From: UBA1723 sp045641065
Lineage (GTDB): Bacteria; Bacteroidota; Bacteroidia; Bacteroidales; Paludibacteraceae
Direction of reading: 5' to 3'
DNA length: 22,147 nt
Assembly: GCA_045641065.1 (NCBI GenBank)
Contig: JAZUGF010000045.1
Span: 1 to 22,147 of the forward strand
Positions 1 through 8,736 of the stretch are shown piece by piece; within the stretch, counting starts at the first letter, position 1, and each line of letters starts with the position of its first letter. Below the pieces are notes generated by a model that was given only the letters and a program-made list of their open reading frames with translations, had not been told where the DNA came from and made no database searches. The position numbers and the translations under genes were made by a program.

Positions 1-99
1 CTTCAGCTTAAAAAGTACATCTGGTGGTACAACAATAAAAGAATCAAACTTAGATTAAACGGTATGAGCCCGGTTCAATACCGAGCCCATACTTTATAA
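1..99 (+). CDS. IS3-family transposase (OrfB), C-terminal end only
   Basis: Frame 1 is open from the window edge and encodes 32 residues before TAA at 97-99. They include YNNKRIKLRLNGMSPVQYR, which matches the characteristic end of IS3-family DDE transposases (a YNxxRxxxxLxxxSPxxYR pattern just after the catalytic core). The catalytic D, D and E residues lie outside the window, so activity cannot be judged. Forty bases downstream is a plausible IS right end, which supports the call. The family assignment rests on this short motif and is fairly secure; the subgroup is not determined. Confidence 0.82.
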   Translation, partial: LQLKKYIWWYNNKRIKLRLNGMSPVQYRAHTL

Positions 100-139
100 A
101 TTTTATTTTTTTAATGTCCAACTTTTGGGGTGCACCTCA
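1..139 (+). mobile_element. Right end of an IS3-family insertion sequence
   Basis: After the transposase stop, positions 115-139 read TGTCCAACTTTTGGGG followed by TGCACCTCA. This resembles the right terminal inverted repeats of many IS3-family elements, which end in CA and contain a GTCCAAC...GGGTGCA core. I place the boundary at about 139. The left end, the left inverted repeat and the target duplication lie outside the window, so the boundary is inferred from one side only. Confidence 0.65.
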
Positions 140-293
140 TGGCTGCGTCTCTTTTTTTGTGTTATATCTAAGAAACGAGGCTATGAATTCTCCAATTTGC
201 ATCATAAATAATTGCACTGCATACTATAAGAAAAATAATTCAAAAAAATCGTAAAAAAAATGTGTTTTAGACGCATGTTATTAAAAATAAATG

Positions 294-301
294 TAATTTT
301 G
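294..301 (+). promoter_or_regulatory. Bacteroidetes -7 box upstream of the small lipoprotein
   Basis: TAATTTTG fits the Bacteroidetes -7 consensus TAnnTTTG exactly and lies about 50 bases before the likely start at 351. No clear TTG or TTTG sits at the usual distance upstream; the nearest T-rich stretch is TGTGTTTT at 261-268. The call therefore rests on one element. Confidence 0.5.
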
Positions 302-350
302 TACCCGAATTCAAAAGGCGAATTTGTTTAATTCATATTATATACAAGAA

Positions 351-560
351 ATGAAAAAAGTTGTTCTATTCTTTGTTGCTGGTGCTGCTCTATGTCTAGC
401 ATCTTGCTGTGGTTCTAAGTGTGATAAGGCTGCTTGTGCTGCAGATTCAACTGCAACTGACACAACAGTTGTTGCTGATACTACAGTTGCTAATGACACT
501 ATCGCTGCTGATTCTACAGCTGCTGATTCTACAGCTACTGACACAACTGCTGCAAAGTAA
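351..560 (+). CDS. Small acidic, cysteine-containing lipoprotein (69 aa)
   Basis: An upstream in-frame ATG at 324 exists, but the start at 351 gives a proper lipoprotein signal: MKK, a hydrophobic stretch to residue 17, and lipobox LASC with the lipidated Cys at residue 19. The mature part starts with four cysteines (19, 20, 24, 29) and continues as a tail of about 40 residues built almost only of A, D, S, T and V in loose repeats such as DSTATDTT. The tail has no aromatic residues and is strongly acidic, so it is probably unstructured. A -7 box lies upstream and a terminator directly downstream, so it is a single-gene unit. The function is unknown. Similar tiny Asp/Thr-rich lipoproteins are common in Bacteroidetes but uncharacterised as far as I know. 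Confidence 0.72.
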   Translation: MKKVVLFFVAGAALCLASCCGSKCDKAACAADSTATDTTVVADTTVANDTIAADSTAADSTATDTTAAK

Positions 561-582
561 GAAATTTACTCAGAAGGCATTA

Positions 583-612
583 GGCTTCATCCTTACGGGT
601 GGAGCCTTTTTT
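583..612 (+). terminator. Rho-independent terminator after the small lipoprotein
   Basis: GGCTTCATCC (583-592) pairs with GGGTGGAGCC (597-606) through a TTAC loop, using a few G-U pairs, and is followed by six T. It lies about 20 bases past the stop codon. Confidence 0.8.
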
Positions 613-715
613 GTTTCCTAAAAATTCTTAATTGTTAGAAAATAATTGATGCGGGTAGGGTGGTAAAGCATAAAATTATATGTAATTTCGCATTTGGATT
701 TGATAATTATAGCTG

Positions 716-2446
716 ATGAGAAAAGAAAAAAGAGCATTTTTTGCGTTTTGGATATCGCTGATGTCGGTATTTTGTGCTAGTGCGCAGCAGGTGAGTATCT
801 CTCCTGATCTTCAGAAAATAATTTGGGCTTCTCATTTTGTAGTCAATAACTATGTAGATACAGTTAACGAGAAAGAATTTGCAGATGAGGCAATTGCTGC
901 AATGTTGCAGACGTTGGATCCTCACTCCTCATATATTCCGAAAGAAGAAGTAGAGAAAGCAAATGAAGGTTTGCGTGGAGATTTCGACGGAATTGGAGTC
1001 ACATTCCAGATGTTGGAAGATACAATGGTGGTGATGCAGACTATCAGTGGAGCTCCTGCTGAGAAGGTAGGAATCATGGCTGGAGATAAAATCATTGCTG
1101 TTGATGGTGAGAACATCGTTAAGATGAGCACAAATGAGATTCAGAAACGTGTGCGTGGACCACGCGGTACTGATGTGAATATTGAAGTGGTAAGAGGTGG
1201 AGAGCCTTCTCCATTACAGTTTGTAATCACAAGAGATAAGATACCTTTGTATAGTGTGGATGCGTCGTATATGATTGACAGTGAGGTTGGATATATCAAA
1301 ATCAACCGTTATGCCCGCACAACAATGGATGAGTATGTTGATGCTTTCAACAAACTATCTAAGCAGGGAATGAAGTATATGATAATCGACCTTCAGGGTA
1401 ACGGAGGTGGATTCTTGAACACAGCAAAGGATCTTGTATCTATGTTTGTTCCTGAAAACTCTATGGTAGTTTACACAGAGGGTGTTCATCAGCCAAGACA
1501 GGAATACCGTTCTTCTGACAGGTATTTTGATGGAGATGGAGCAATGATGGCACCGTCGAAGAGAAAAGAGGGACAGTTCCGTGAGAATGTCACAACTCTT
1601 ACACCTCATGAGAATAGACTTGTGATTTTGGTCGATGAGAATTCAGCATCTGCGTCGGAGATTACAGCAGGAGCATTGCAGGATCTTGACCGTGCAGTCA
1701 TTGTAGGACGTCGTACATTTGGTAAGGGTTTGGTGCAGAAACCATTCAAGTTCCAGGACGGAAGTGAGATGCGTTTGACTATCGCTAAGTATTATACTCC
1801 GTCAGGCAGATGTGTGCAGAAGCCATACGAGAAAAATGGAAAGAAAGACTATGCCAAGGATTTGAGCGACAGATGGGCACGTGGAGAGTATATGCACGAA
1901 GACAGTATCTCTTTCCCAGATTCGTTGAAATACACAACTCTATATAAGGGACGTACAATCTACGGAGGTGGAGGAATCATGCCAGATGTGTTTGTTCCGT
2001 TTGACACAACTTACAACACTGCCTATTATAGAAAAGTAATCGGAAAGGGAATTCTCAATAAGTATTGCTTGAAGTATGTTGAGAGAAACAGAGAGAAGCT
2101 AAATGGCAAGTACGATTATGAGCAGGAAGGTTCGTTTGCTGAGTTCGACAAGAGTTTTGCTGTTACAGATGAAATGTTGGAGGAAATGTTGAAGCAGGCA
2201 GATGATGCAAAAATAGAGCGTGATGAGGAGCAGATTAAGCGATCACGCGAGCATATGAAGATCAACATGAAGGCTTTGATCGCAAGTGATCTATGGGGCC
2301 ATGCAACATACTATCAGATTATGAACAATCAGAGTGATGTTGTTAAGAAGGCATTGGAGATCATCAAGGATCCAAAACTTTATAGTGAGTCATTCGTCGA
2401 CAGAAAGAGCAAGACGAAGGAAGCCGATAAGAAGAAAAAGAAATAA
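716..2446 (+). CDS. S41-family C-terminal processing protease (CtpA/Prc type)
   Basis: This 576-residue protein is a periplasmic serine protease of the CtpA family, which cleaves near protein C-termini using a Ser-Lys dyad. A signal peptide covers about residues 1-23, ending CASA before QQ. The DPHSSYIP segment, typical of the family, is near residue 70. A PDZ domain spans about 90-165 and includes GAPAEKVGIMAGDKI. The S41 catalytic core follows. Ser312 within SASASE, Lys337 within TFGKG and Gln341 have the same 25 and 4 residue spacing as the catalytic residues of E. coli Prc and the plant D1 protease, so the enzyme looks intact. The C-terminus is a lysine-rich, probably helical tail of about 130 residues. 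ATG 716 is the start that yields the signal peptide. A weak -7-like TAATTTCG sits at 683-690. The gene is followed by a palindrome and a terminator. The physiological substrate cannot be told from the sequence. Confidence 0.93.
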   Translation: MRKEKRAFFAFWISLMSVFCASAQQVSISPDLQKIIWASHFVVNNYVDTVNEKEFADEAIAAMLQTLDPHSSYIPKEEVEKANEGLRGDFDGIGVTFQMLEDTMVVMQTISGAPAEKVGIMAGDKIIAVDGENIVKMSTNEIQKRVRGPRGTDVNIEVVRGGEPSPLQFVITRDKIPLYSVDASYMIDSEVGYIKINRYARTTMDEYVDAFNKLSKQGMKYMIIDLQGNGGGFLNTAKDLVSMFVPENSMVVYTEGVHQPRQEYRSSDRYFDGDGAMMAPSKRKEGQFRENVTTLTPHENRLVILVDENSASASEITAGALQDLDRAVIVGRRTFGKGLVQKPFKFQDGSEMRLTIAKYYTPSGRCVQKPYEKNGKKDYAKDLSDRWARGEYMHEDSISFPDSLKYTTLYKGRTIYGGGGIMPDVFVPFDTTYNTAYYRKVIGKGILNKYCLKYVERNREKLNGKYDYEQEGSFAEFDKSFAVTDEMLEEMLKQADDAKIERDEEQIKRSREHMKINMKALIASDLWGHATYYQIMNNQSDVVKKALEIIKDPKLYSESFVDRKSKTKEADKKKKK

Positions 2447-2452
2447 ATGTAG

Positions 2453-2472
2453 AGACGCGAGATCTCGCGTCT
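2453..2472. repeat. Perfect 20-base palindrome of an AGAGACG...CGTCTCT type
   Basis: AGACGCGAGATCTCGCGTCT is its own reverse complement. It lies seven bases past the protease stop codon and ahead of a separate terminator, so it is not needed as the terminator itself. Its outer bases match the palindrome at 21532-21555, while the centre differs. Confidence 0.75.
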
Positions 2473-2490
2473 TCACAATTTGAAGAAACA

Positions 2491-2520
2491 AAAGACGGGG
2501 TTATACACTCCGTCTTTTTT
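2491..2520 (+). terminator. Terminator after the S41 protease
   Basis: AAAGACGG (2491-2498) pairs with CCGTCTTT (2510-2517) around an 11-base loop, and the T run continues to 2520. It lies 45 bases past the stop codon. Confidence 0.8.
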
Positions 2521-2657
2521 CATGTTTTTTAGCATAAATTGTTGAAACCGCTATGTTTTATCCACATTCTACGGATTTTTTCAAAATTCTCTTTTTATAA
2601 TCAAAAATTATCACGAAATTTGTGCGATTTTTTAAGAACTGAAAAAAATTAAAGAAT

Positions 2658-5600
2658 ATGCACGCATACAGACCATTAAATTTGGTGCTTGAAGACGGTA
2701 CCGTTTTTGAAGGAAAATCGTTTGGTTACGAGGCTCCTGTTTCTGGTGAGGTGGTTTTCGCCACAGCCATGGTAGGTTATCCAGAAAGTTTGACGGACCC
2801 ATCTTACGCAGGCCAGTTGCTAACAGTTACTTTTCCTCTAGTAGGAAACTATGGTGTTCCTAGTGATGAAAAGGACGAGTTTGGTATTTCCAAATTTTAT
2901 GAATCTGACAAAATTCAGGCATCTGCAATCATCATTTCCGACTATTCAGATCGCTACAGTCACTGGAACGCAGTCAAGAGCCTAGGCGATTGGCTAAAGG
3001 CAGAGAAGGTTCCTGGTATCTGTGGAATCGACACTCGTGAGCTTACGAAGATCGTTCGTGAGAAGGGTGCTATGAAGGGTAAGTTGGTTTTCCCTGATGA
3101 GAAACAGGACATCCCATTCGTTGATCCAAATATCGAGAATCTTGTTGCTAAGGTTAGCTGCAAGGAGGTTGTCACTTACGGTAAGGGTAAGAACAAGATC
3201 GTGATGGTCGACTGTGGTGTCAAGAATAATATTATCCGTTGTTTGTTGAAGCGTGACGTTACCCTAACTCGCGTGCCTTGGGACTACGATTTCAACACTC
3301 TAGAGTACGACGGACTATTCATCTCTAACGGTCCGGGTAACCCTGCTCTTTGTGGAAAGACAGTGGAGCATATCCGCGTCGCTTTGAAGAACAACAAGCC
3401 AATCTTCGGTATCTGTATGGGTAACCAGTTGCTTTCAATCGCAGCAGGAGCTCAGACATATAAGTTGAAGTACGGTCACCGTAGCCACAACCAGCCAGTG
3501 AGCATGGTAGGCAGCACACGTGCTTATATCACTTCGCAGAATCACGGTTTCGCCGTTGATAATAATACAATCCCTTCAGATTGGGAGCCATTGTTCATCA
3601 ATATGAACGACGGTACAAATGAGGGAATCCGTCACAAATCAAAACCATTCTTCTCGGCTCAGTTCCACCCAGAGGCTTGCTCTGGTCCGACTGATACTGA
3701 ATTCCTTTTCGATACATTCGTAGACATGGTTGCTCAGAAGAGCACAAAGCCAGTCAGCATCATCGACGAGGGTAAGTTCACAGGCCCTAAGAAGTACAAC
3801 AAGGTATTGCTTCTTGGTTCAGGTGCGTTGAAGATCGGTGAGGCTGGAGAGTTCGACTACTCTGGTTCACAGGCTTTGAAGGCACTTCGTGAAGAGGGAA
3901 TCAAGACAGTTTTGATCAATCCAAACATCGCTACAGTCCAGACATCTGAAGGTGTTGCCGACAAGGTTTACTTCCTGCCTGTGACTCCTGAATTCGTTGA
4001 GAGAGTTATCCAGAAGGAGCGTCCAGACGGAATCTTCTTGTCATTCGGTGGTCAGACTGCATTGAACTGTGGTGTGGCTCTATACGAGAGTGGCATTCTA
4101 AAGAAATACAACATCGAGGTGCTTGGTACACCAGTACAGGCAATCATCGATACAGAGGACCGCGAGATCTTCAACTCAAAGTTGGCAGAGATCAACGTCA
4201 ACTATATTAAGAGTGAGGCTGTAACAGACCTTGATCACGCGTTGAAGGCAGCAAACATGCTAGGTTATCCAGTTATCGTACGTGCAGCATACGCACTTGG
4301 TGGACTTGGATCTGGTTTCTGCAACAACGATGATGAGTTGAAGGTACTTGTTGAGAAGGCATTCTCTTACTCACCACAGGTGTTGGTAGAGAAGTCTTTG
4401 AAGGGTTGGAAAGAGGTTGAGTACGAGGTTGTACGTGATAAGTACGACAACTGTATTACTGTATGTAATATGGAGAACTTCGACCCACTTGGAATCCACA
4501 CAGGTGAGTCAATCGTAGTCGCTCCATCACAGACACTTTCAAATAAGGATTATCACAAACTACGTGAGACTGCAATCAAGATCATCCGCCACATCGGAAT
4601 CGTTGGTGAGTGTAATGTGCAGTACGCATACGACCCACAGAGCGAGGATTACCGAGTAATCGAGGTTAACGCTCGTCTATCTCGTTCGTCAGCTTTGGCA
4701 TCAAAGGCAACAGGTTATCCTCTTGCATTCGTTGCTGCAAAACTTGGTATGGGTTACGCTTTGCCTGAGTTGAAGAATTCAGTGACAAAGGAGACTTCAG
4801 CATTCTTCGAGCCTGCTCTTGACTATATCGTATGTAAGATTCCTCGTTGGGATCTTGGTAAGTTCCAGGGAGTTAGCCGCTTGCTTGGTTCTTCAATGAA
4901 GTCAGTAGGTGAGATTATGGCTATCGGACGTACATTCGAGGAGAGCATCCAGAAGGGTCTACGTATGATCGGTCAGGGAATGCACGGATTCGTTGCGAAC
5001 AAGGATTTGATGTCCGACAATTTGGACGCTGCTTTGTCTCAGCCAACAGATAAGCGTATCTTCTATCTTGCTCAGGCTCTTCACGAAGGTTATTCAATCC
5101 AGAAGATCCACGATTTGACTAAGATCGACTTGTGGTTCTTGCAGAAACTTGAGAATATCATCAATCTTGAGAAGGAGTTGGCAGGCTTCAACTCATTGAA
5201 GGAATTGCCAGACAATATCCTACTTCGTTCAAAGCAGTTAGGATTCTCAGACTTCCAGATTGCTCGTCTAGTCACTAAGTGTGACAACAACGTTATCGAG
5301 AAAGAGATTTTGAATGTCCGTGCTCACAGAAAGAGCAAAGGTATCGTGCCAGTTGTTAAGCAGATCGATACACTTGCCGCTGAGTATCCAGCACAGACAA
5401 ATTATCTATATGTAACATATTGCGGTACAGCAAACGATGTCAAGTACGTTGGTGACCATAAGTCAGTAGTTGTACTTGGTTCAGGTGCATACCGTATCGG
5501 ATCATCAGTAGAGTTCGACTGGTGTGGAGTTAACGCTCTTAACACTATCCGCAAGGAGGGTCTTCGTTCAGTGATGATCAACTACAACCCAGAGACAGTT

Positions 5601-7004
5601 TCTACAGACTACGATATGTGCGACAGACTTTACTTTGATGAGTTGAGTTTTGAGCGCGTAATGGATATCCTAGAGTTGGAGAATCCTAAGGGTGTAATTG
5701 TGTCGACTGGAGGTCAGATTCCAAACAACCTTGCAGTTAAATTGTCAGACGCAGGTGTGACATTGCTAGGTACACAGGCTGTGGATATCGACCGTGCTGA
5801 GGATCGTCAGAAGTTCTCTTCAATGTGTGATGAGCTAGGCATTGACCAGCCACGTTGGAGCGAGTTGACAAGCCTAGAGGACATCTACGGATTCGTTGAT
5901 CAGGTAGGATTCCCAGTTTTGGTTCGTCCATCATATGTGCTTTCAGGTGCCGCAATGAACGTTTGCTACGACAAGTCGCAGCTTGAGAACTTCTTGAAGC
6001 TTGCAGCTAACGTATCTAAGAAGCACCCAGTTGTAATCTCTGAGTTTATGGAGAGATGCAAGGAGATCGAGATCGACGCCGTAGCACAGAACGGAGAGAT
6101 CGTAGTTTACGCAATCTCTGAGCATATTGAGTTTGCCGGAGTTCACTCAGGTGACGCCACAACTCAGTTCCCACCACAGAAGATTTACGTTGAGACAGTA
6201 CGCAGAATCAAGGCAATCGCAAGAAAGATTGCAGCTGCACTTCATATCTCTGGTCCATTCAATATCCAGTTCTTGGCTAAGAACAACGAGATCAAGGTTA
6301 TCGAGTGTAACTTGCGTTCATCACGAAGCTTCCCATTCGTATCAAAGGTATTGAAGATCAACTTCATCGAGTTGGCTACAAAGATCATGTTGGGTCAGAA
6401 GGTAGAGAAGCCAGAGAAGAGTGCATTTGATTTGGATTATGTAGGTGTTAAAGCATCACAGTTCTCATACGCTCGTTTGGCGCAGGCTGATCCAGTTCAC
6501 GGAGTAGACATGAGCTCAACAGGTGAGGTAGGATGTATCGGAGATGATTTGTCAGAGGCATTGTTGAAGTCATTGCTTTCTGTAGGATACAAGATCCCTA
6601 AGAAGAACGTGATGATCTCATCAGGAGAGACTAAGTCGAAGGTAGATTTGCTTGACGCATGTAAGATGCTACAGGATAACGGATTCGATATCTACGCAAC
6701 ATACGGAACATACAAGTTCTTGTATGAGAATGGAATTCAGTCTACACCAGTGGGTTGGCCAGATGAACCAAATGCAAAGAAGAACGTTATGGAGATGATC
6801 CACAACAAGGAGTATGATTTGGTTATCAACATCCCTAAGAACAATACACAGCGTGAGATCGAGAACGGATATGCGATCCGTCGTGGAGCTATCGATTTCA
6901 ACATTCCGTTGATCACAAACGCACGCCTAGCAAGTGCATTCATCCGTTCAATCTGCGAATTGAAGTTTGAGGATATCAAGATCAAGAGCTGGGATGAGTA
7001 TTAA
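2658..7004 (+). CDS. carAB: Fused glutamine-dependent carbamoyl-phosphate synthase (CarA-CarB in one chain)
   Basis: The 1448-residue protein makes carbamoyl phosphate from glutamine, bicarbonate and two ATP for arginine and pyrimidine synthesis. Residues 1 to about 360 are the small-subunit (CarA) part: an N-terminal CPSase_sm_chain domain, then a class I glutaminase with Cys253 (in FGICMGNQ), His337 and Glu339 (FHPE), at the same 84 and 86 residue spacing as the E. coli triad. A short linker (about 360-378) leads without a stop into the CarB part. This has a first ATP-grasp half starting LLLGSG, an oligomerisation region near 800-920, a second ATP-grasp half from about 930 (VVLGSGAYRIGSSVEFDW), and a C-terminal MGS-like allosteric domain (about 1315-1440). 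Bacteria usually carry carA and carB as separate genes. Segments such as AYALGGLGSG resemble the human single-chain enzymes more than E. coli CarB, judged from memory and not alignment. No internal start or ribosome site is visible at the junction. Confidence 0.95.
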   Translation: MHAYRPLNLVLEDGTVFEGKSFGYEAPVSGEVVFATAMVGYPESLTDPSYAGQLLTVTFPLVGNYGVPSDEKDEFGISKFYESDKIQASAIIISDYSDRYSHWNAVKSLGDWLKAEKVPGICGIDTRELTKIVREKGAMKGKLVFPDEKQDIPFVDPNIENLVAKVSCKEVVTYGKGKNKIVMVDCGVKNNIIRCLLKRDVTLTRVPWDYDFNTLEYDGLFISNGPGNPALCGKTVEHIRVALKNNKPIFGICMGNQLLSIAAGAQTYKLKYGHRSHNQPVSMVGSTRAYITSQNHGFAVDNNTIPSDWEPLFINMNDGTNEGIRHKSKPFFSAQFHPEACSGPTDTEFLFDTFVDMVAQKSTKPVSIIDEGKFTGPKKYNKVLLLGSGALKIGEAGEFDYSGSQALKALREEGIKTVLINPNIATVQTSEGVADKVYFLPVTPEFVERVIQKERPDGIFLSFGGQTALNCGVALYESGILKKYNIEVLGTPVQAIIDTEDREIFNSKLAEINVNYIKSEAVTDLDHALKAANMLGYPVIVRAAYALGGLGSGFCNNDDELKVLVEKAFSYSPQVLVEKSLKGWKEVEYEVVRDKYDNCITVCNMENFDPLGIHTGESIVVAPSQTLSNKDYHKLRETAIKIIRHIGIVGECNVQYAYDPQSEDYRVIEVNARLSRSSALASKATGYPLAFVAAKLGMGYALPELKNSVTKETSAFFEPALDYIVCKIPRWDLGKFQGVSRLLGSSMKSVGEIMAIGRTFEESIQKGLRMIGQGMHGFVANKDLMSDNLDAALSQPTDKRIFYLAQALHEGYSIQKIHDLTKIDLWFLQKLENIINLEKELAGFNSLKELPDNILLRSKQLGFSDFQIARLVTKCDNNVIEKEILNVRAHRKSKGIVPVVKQIDTLAAEYPAQTNYLYVTYCGTANDVKYVGDHKSVVVLGSGAYRIGSSVEFDWCGVNALNTIRKEGLRSVMINYNPETVSTDYDMCDRLYFDELSFERVMDILELENPKGVIVSTGGQIPNNLAVKLSDAGVTLLGTQAVDIDRAEDRQKFSSMCDELGIDQPRWSELTSLEDIYGFVDQVGFPVLVRPSYVLSGAAMNVCYDKSQLENFLKLAANVSKKHPVVISEFMERCKEIEIDAVAQNGEIVVYAISEHIEFAGVHSGDATTQFPPQKIYVETVRRIKAIARKIAAALHISGPFNIQFLAKNNEIKVIECNLRSSRSFPFVSKVLKINFIELATKIMLGQKVEKPEKSAFDLDYVGVKASQFSYARLAQADPVHGVDMSSTGEVGCIGDDLSEALLKSLLSVGYKIPKKNVMISSGETKSKVDLLDACKMLQDNGFDIYATYGTYKFLYENGIQSTPVGWPDEPNAKKNVMEMIHNKEYDLVINIPKNNTQREIENGYAIRRGAIDFNIPLITNARLASAFIRSICELKFEDIKIKSWDEY

Positions 7005-7027
7005 TAGATAGATTTTTTTCTAATATA

Positions 7028-7063
7028 AAGAATAGAGTGGCGTTATGTCACTCTGTTCTTTTT
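7028..7063 (+). terminator. Terminator after the carbamoyl-phosphate synthase
   Basis: AAGAATAGAGTG (7028-7039) pairs with CACTCTGTTCTT (7049-7060), with one G-U pair and a nine-base loop, followed by a T run. Confidence 0.85.
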
Positions 7064-7115
7064 ATTATGAATTTTTGAAATCATTGGTAATGTAGCATTA
7101 TTTTCGATCATTTCT

Positions 7116-7123
7116 TATCTTTG
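7116..7123 (+). promoter_or_regulatory. Bacteroidetes -7 box upstream of the WG-repeat protein gene
   Basis: TATCTTTG matches TAnnTTTG and lies 25 bases before the start at 7149. No TTG or TTTG is found at the usual upstream distance, so only one of the two elements is seen. Confidence 0.55.
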
Positions 7124-7148
7124 AACATCGTTATAAAATTATGAATAT

Positions 7149-8654
7149 ATGAAAAAACTTTTTTATACAATTGCTACATTGTCTTATGCATTTGTTGCTT
7201 CATCTGCATCTCTAAGCAAAGAGCAGACAGAAACATTGAATGATAAGATAAAAGACTATGCGACAGTAAGTCATTTTTACGAAAACAGGGCTCTTGTAAG
7301 CAAAGACGGGAAGTCTGGATTTATCAACAAGGCAGGTGAGGTTGTTATCCCTTTGCAATTTGATAATGTTAGTAGTGGCTCATATTTCAGGAATGGTTTG
7401 TGCATTGATCAATCATTCGGTGCTATTGATAGTTTGGGTAATCGTGTCGTTCCAGAAGGTAAAGTGACAAGAATTGCAAGATTTCCAGAAAGAAGACAAC
7501 GCCAATTCGATATCAACCAATTCCCACAATATGTGCCATTAGATGTCGTAGAGATAGAAACAGCACCGAACCAAAAGGTGACTTATTGCTTTGAGAGAGG
7601 AAAACTATTGTTTACAATGGATAATGACTGGCCCGTTGTACATGAAATCACAGGAAAAGTTCTCTCTAAGACGAAGAAGGGGAAGAAAATATATTTTGGT
7701 GAGGCAGAATTACAAAATCAAGGGTTCCAAGTTTTGCTTCCCCAAATTCCGAGAGGAGGGTGTTTGGTTTTGGGAAAAGGTGGTAAATATCAACTTGTGG
7801 ATACTGATTTCAACGAGGTGTTTACAAGTGACAAGATTTTGGATTATGTAGATGGAACTGTTGTTTATGTAGATAGTCGTTCAGTAGCCACAGAGGTGGG
7901 TGAACAGACTTTTCCTTTTACAACATCTCTTTATAAGGACAAGAAGCTTCTTTTGGATAAGTTGTACTTGGACTATAAGAAATTTGGAAACTATCTTTTC
8001 TTTGACGGACAAGATGTTAACGAAGATTTTAAGCAATTAATTGGAGAAGACACGCCTGAGTCTGCTAAAAAGAAAGTTTTGTGTTCGTTGGATGGAAAAA
8101 TTGTTGATGCTATTCCATTAGGGAAAAACAGGCTGAAGTTGTATGTAAATGGTGAAGAATCTAACTGGAAATTTGAGGACGCAAATGGAAAAGCAATCAT
8201 TGAAGAACCCGTATTGCCTATAGGAGGTGCTTGGTTTGGTAAGAAATGTGTGGCGTTAGAAACTATGAGTACTACAATTGAAGGGAAGCATGTCTGTGTT
8301 GATGTTGCTACAGGAGATACGGTGCATGTGCCTGAATACAGCTATGTGTTCAACTTTATAGAGAACGGTATTGTTAAATTTTCTGATTTGCAAAAGTATG
8401 ATGTGCACGAGTTTAACTCTAGTTCCCTTGGAGATTATAATGTTCAGCTTTCGCAAAAGGATAATGAGTTGAATACAATGTTCCTAAGGAAAATGAACAA
8501 TTCAGACAATCTAATTCATCTCAAGAGTGTAGAGTCAGCTAAATTCTTGGAGCAAGGTTTTCAGGTTGTGACATATTTTTCTGACGAACTTCTTAAAGTG
8601 AAGTATAATAACAGATGGTATTTCTTGAATGACAAGGGGGAAGGAATAAAGTAG
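7149..8654 (+). CDS. Exported protein with a WG-like repeat, function unknown (501 aa)
   Basis: An N-terminal signal peptide (MKKLFYTIATLSYAFVASSA, residues 1-20) predicts export; there is no lipobox and no T9SS sorting domain. Residues 51-72 (KDGKSGFINKAGEVVIPLQF and on) match the WG/KWG repeat pattern in which a GxI(D/N)xxGxxVIPxxFD core recurs. Other segments look like decayed copies, for example NNRWYFLNDKGEG near the C-terminus. Such repeats form beta-rich, propeller- or solenoid-like structures in many Bacteroidetes surface proteins of unknown role. The rest is hydrophilic and beta-rich with no catalytic motif I recognise. It stands alone between the synthase terminator and the rpsF promoter. 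Its AT-richer, less biased codons suggest lower expression than the ribosomal genes next door. The coding call is firm; the function is open. Confidence 0.8.
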   Translation: MKKLFYTIATLSYAFVASSASLSKEQTETLNDKIKDYATVSHFYENRALVSKDGKSGFINKAGEVVIPLQFDNVSSGSYFRNGLCIDQSFGAIDSLGNRVVPEGKVTRIARFPERRQRQFDINQFPQYVPLDVVEIETAPNQKVTYCFERGKLLFTMDNDWPVVHEITGKVLSKTKKGKKIYFGEAELQNQGFQVLLPQIPRGGCLVLGKGGKYQLVDTDFNEVFTSDKILDYVDGTVVYVDSRSVATEVGEQTFPFTTSLYKDKKLLLDKLYLDYKKFGNYLFFDGQDVNEDFKQLIGEDTPESAKKKVLCSLDGKIVDAIPLGKNRLKLYVNGEESNWKFEDANGKAIIEEPVLPIGGAWFGKKCVALETMSTTIEGKHVCVDVATGDTVHVPEYSYVFNFIENGIVKFSDLQKYDVHEFNSSSLGDYNVQLSQKDNELNTMFLRKMNNSDNLIHLKSVESAKFLEQGFQVVTYFSDELLKVKYNNRWYFLNDKGEGIK

Positions 8655-8736
8655 TCAAAGTATTTTAAATAAGCGTGTTTGGACCTATTGGCATTGGAGG
8701 GAATTTTTCAACAATTTTAGGAAAAGGGTGGAATTA

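Noticed and set aside
140..350. RNA gene or further reading frame between the IS end and the small lipoprotein
   Set aside because: The stretch is AT-rich, with only the -7 box at 294-301 and a possible palindrome arm near 145; I see no tRNA-like fold or open frame worth reporting.
338..544. Minus-strand open frame opposite the small lipoprotein
   Set aside because: It arises from the low-complexity repeat codons of the plus-strand gene, which read as Val/Ser/Ala on the other strand; the plus frame has the signal peptide, promoter box and terminator.
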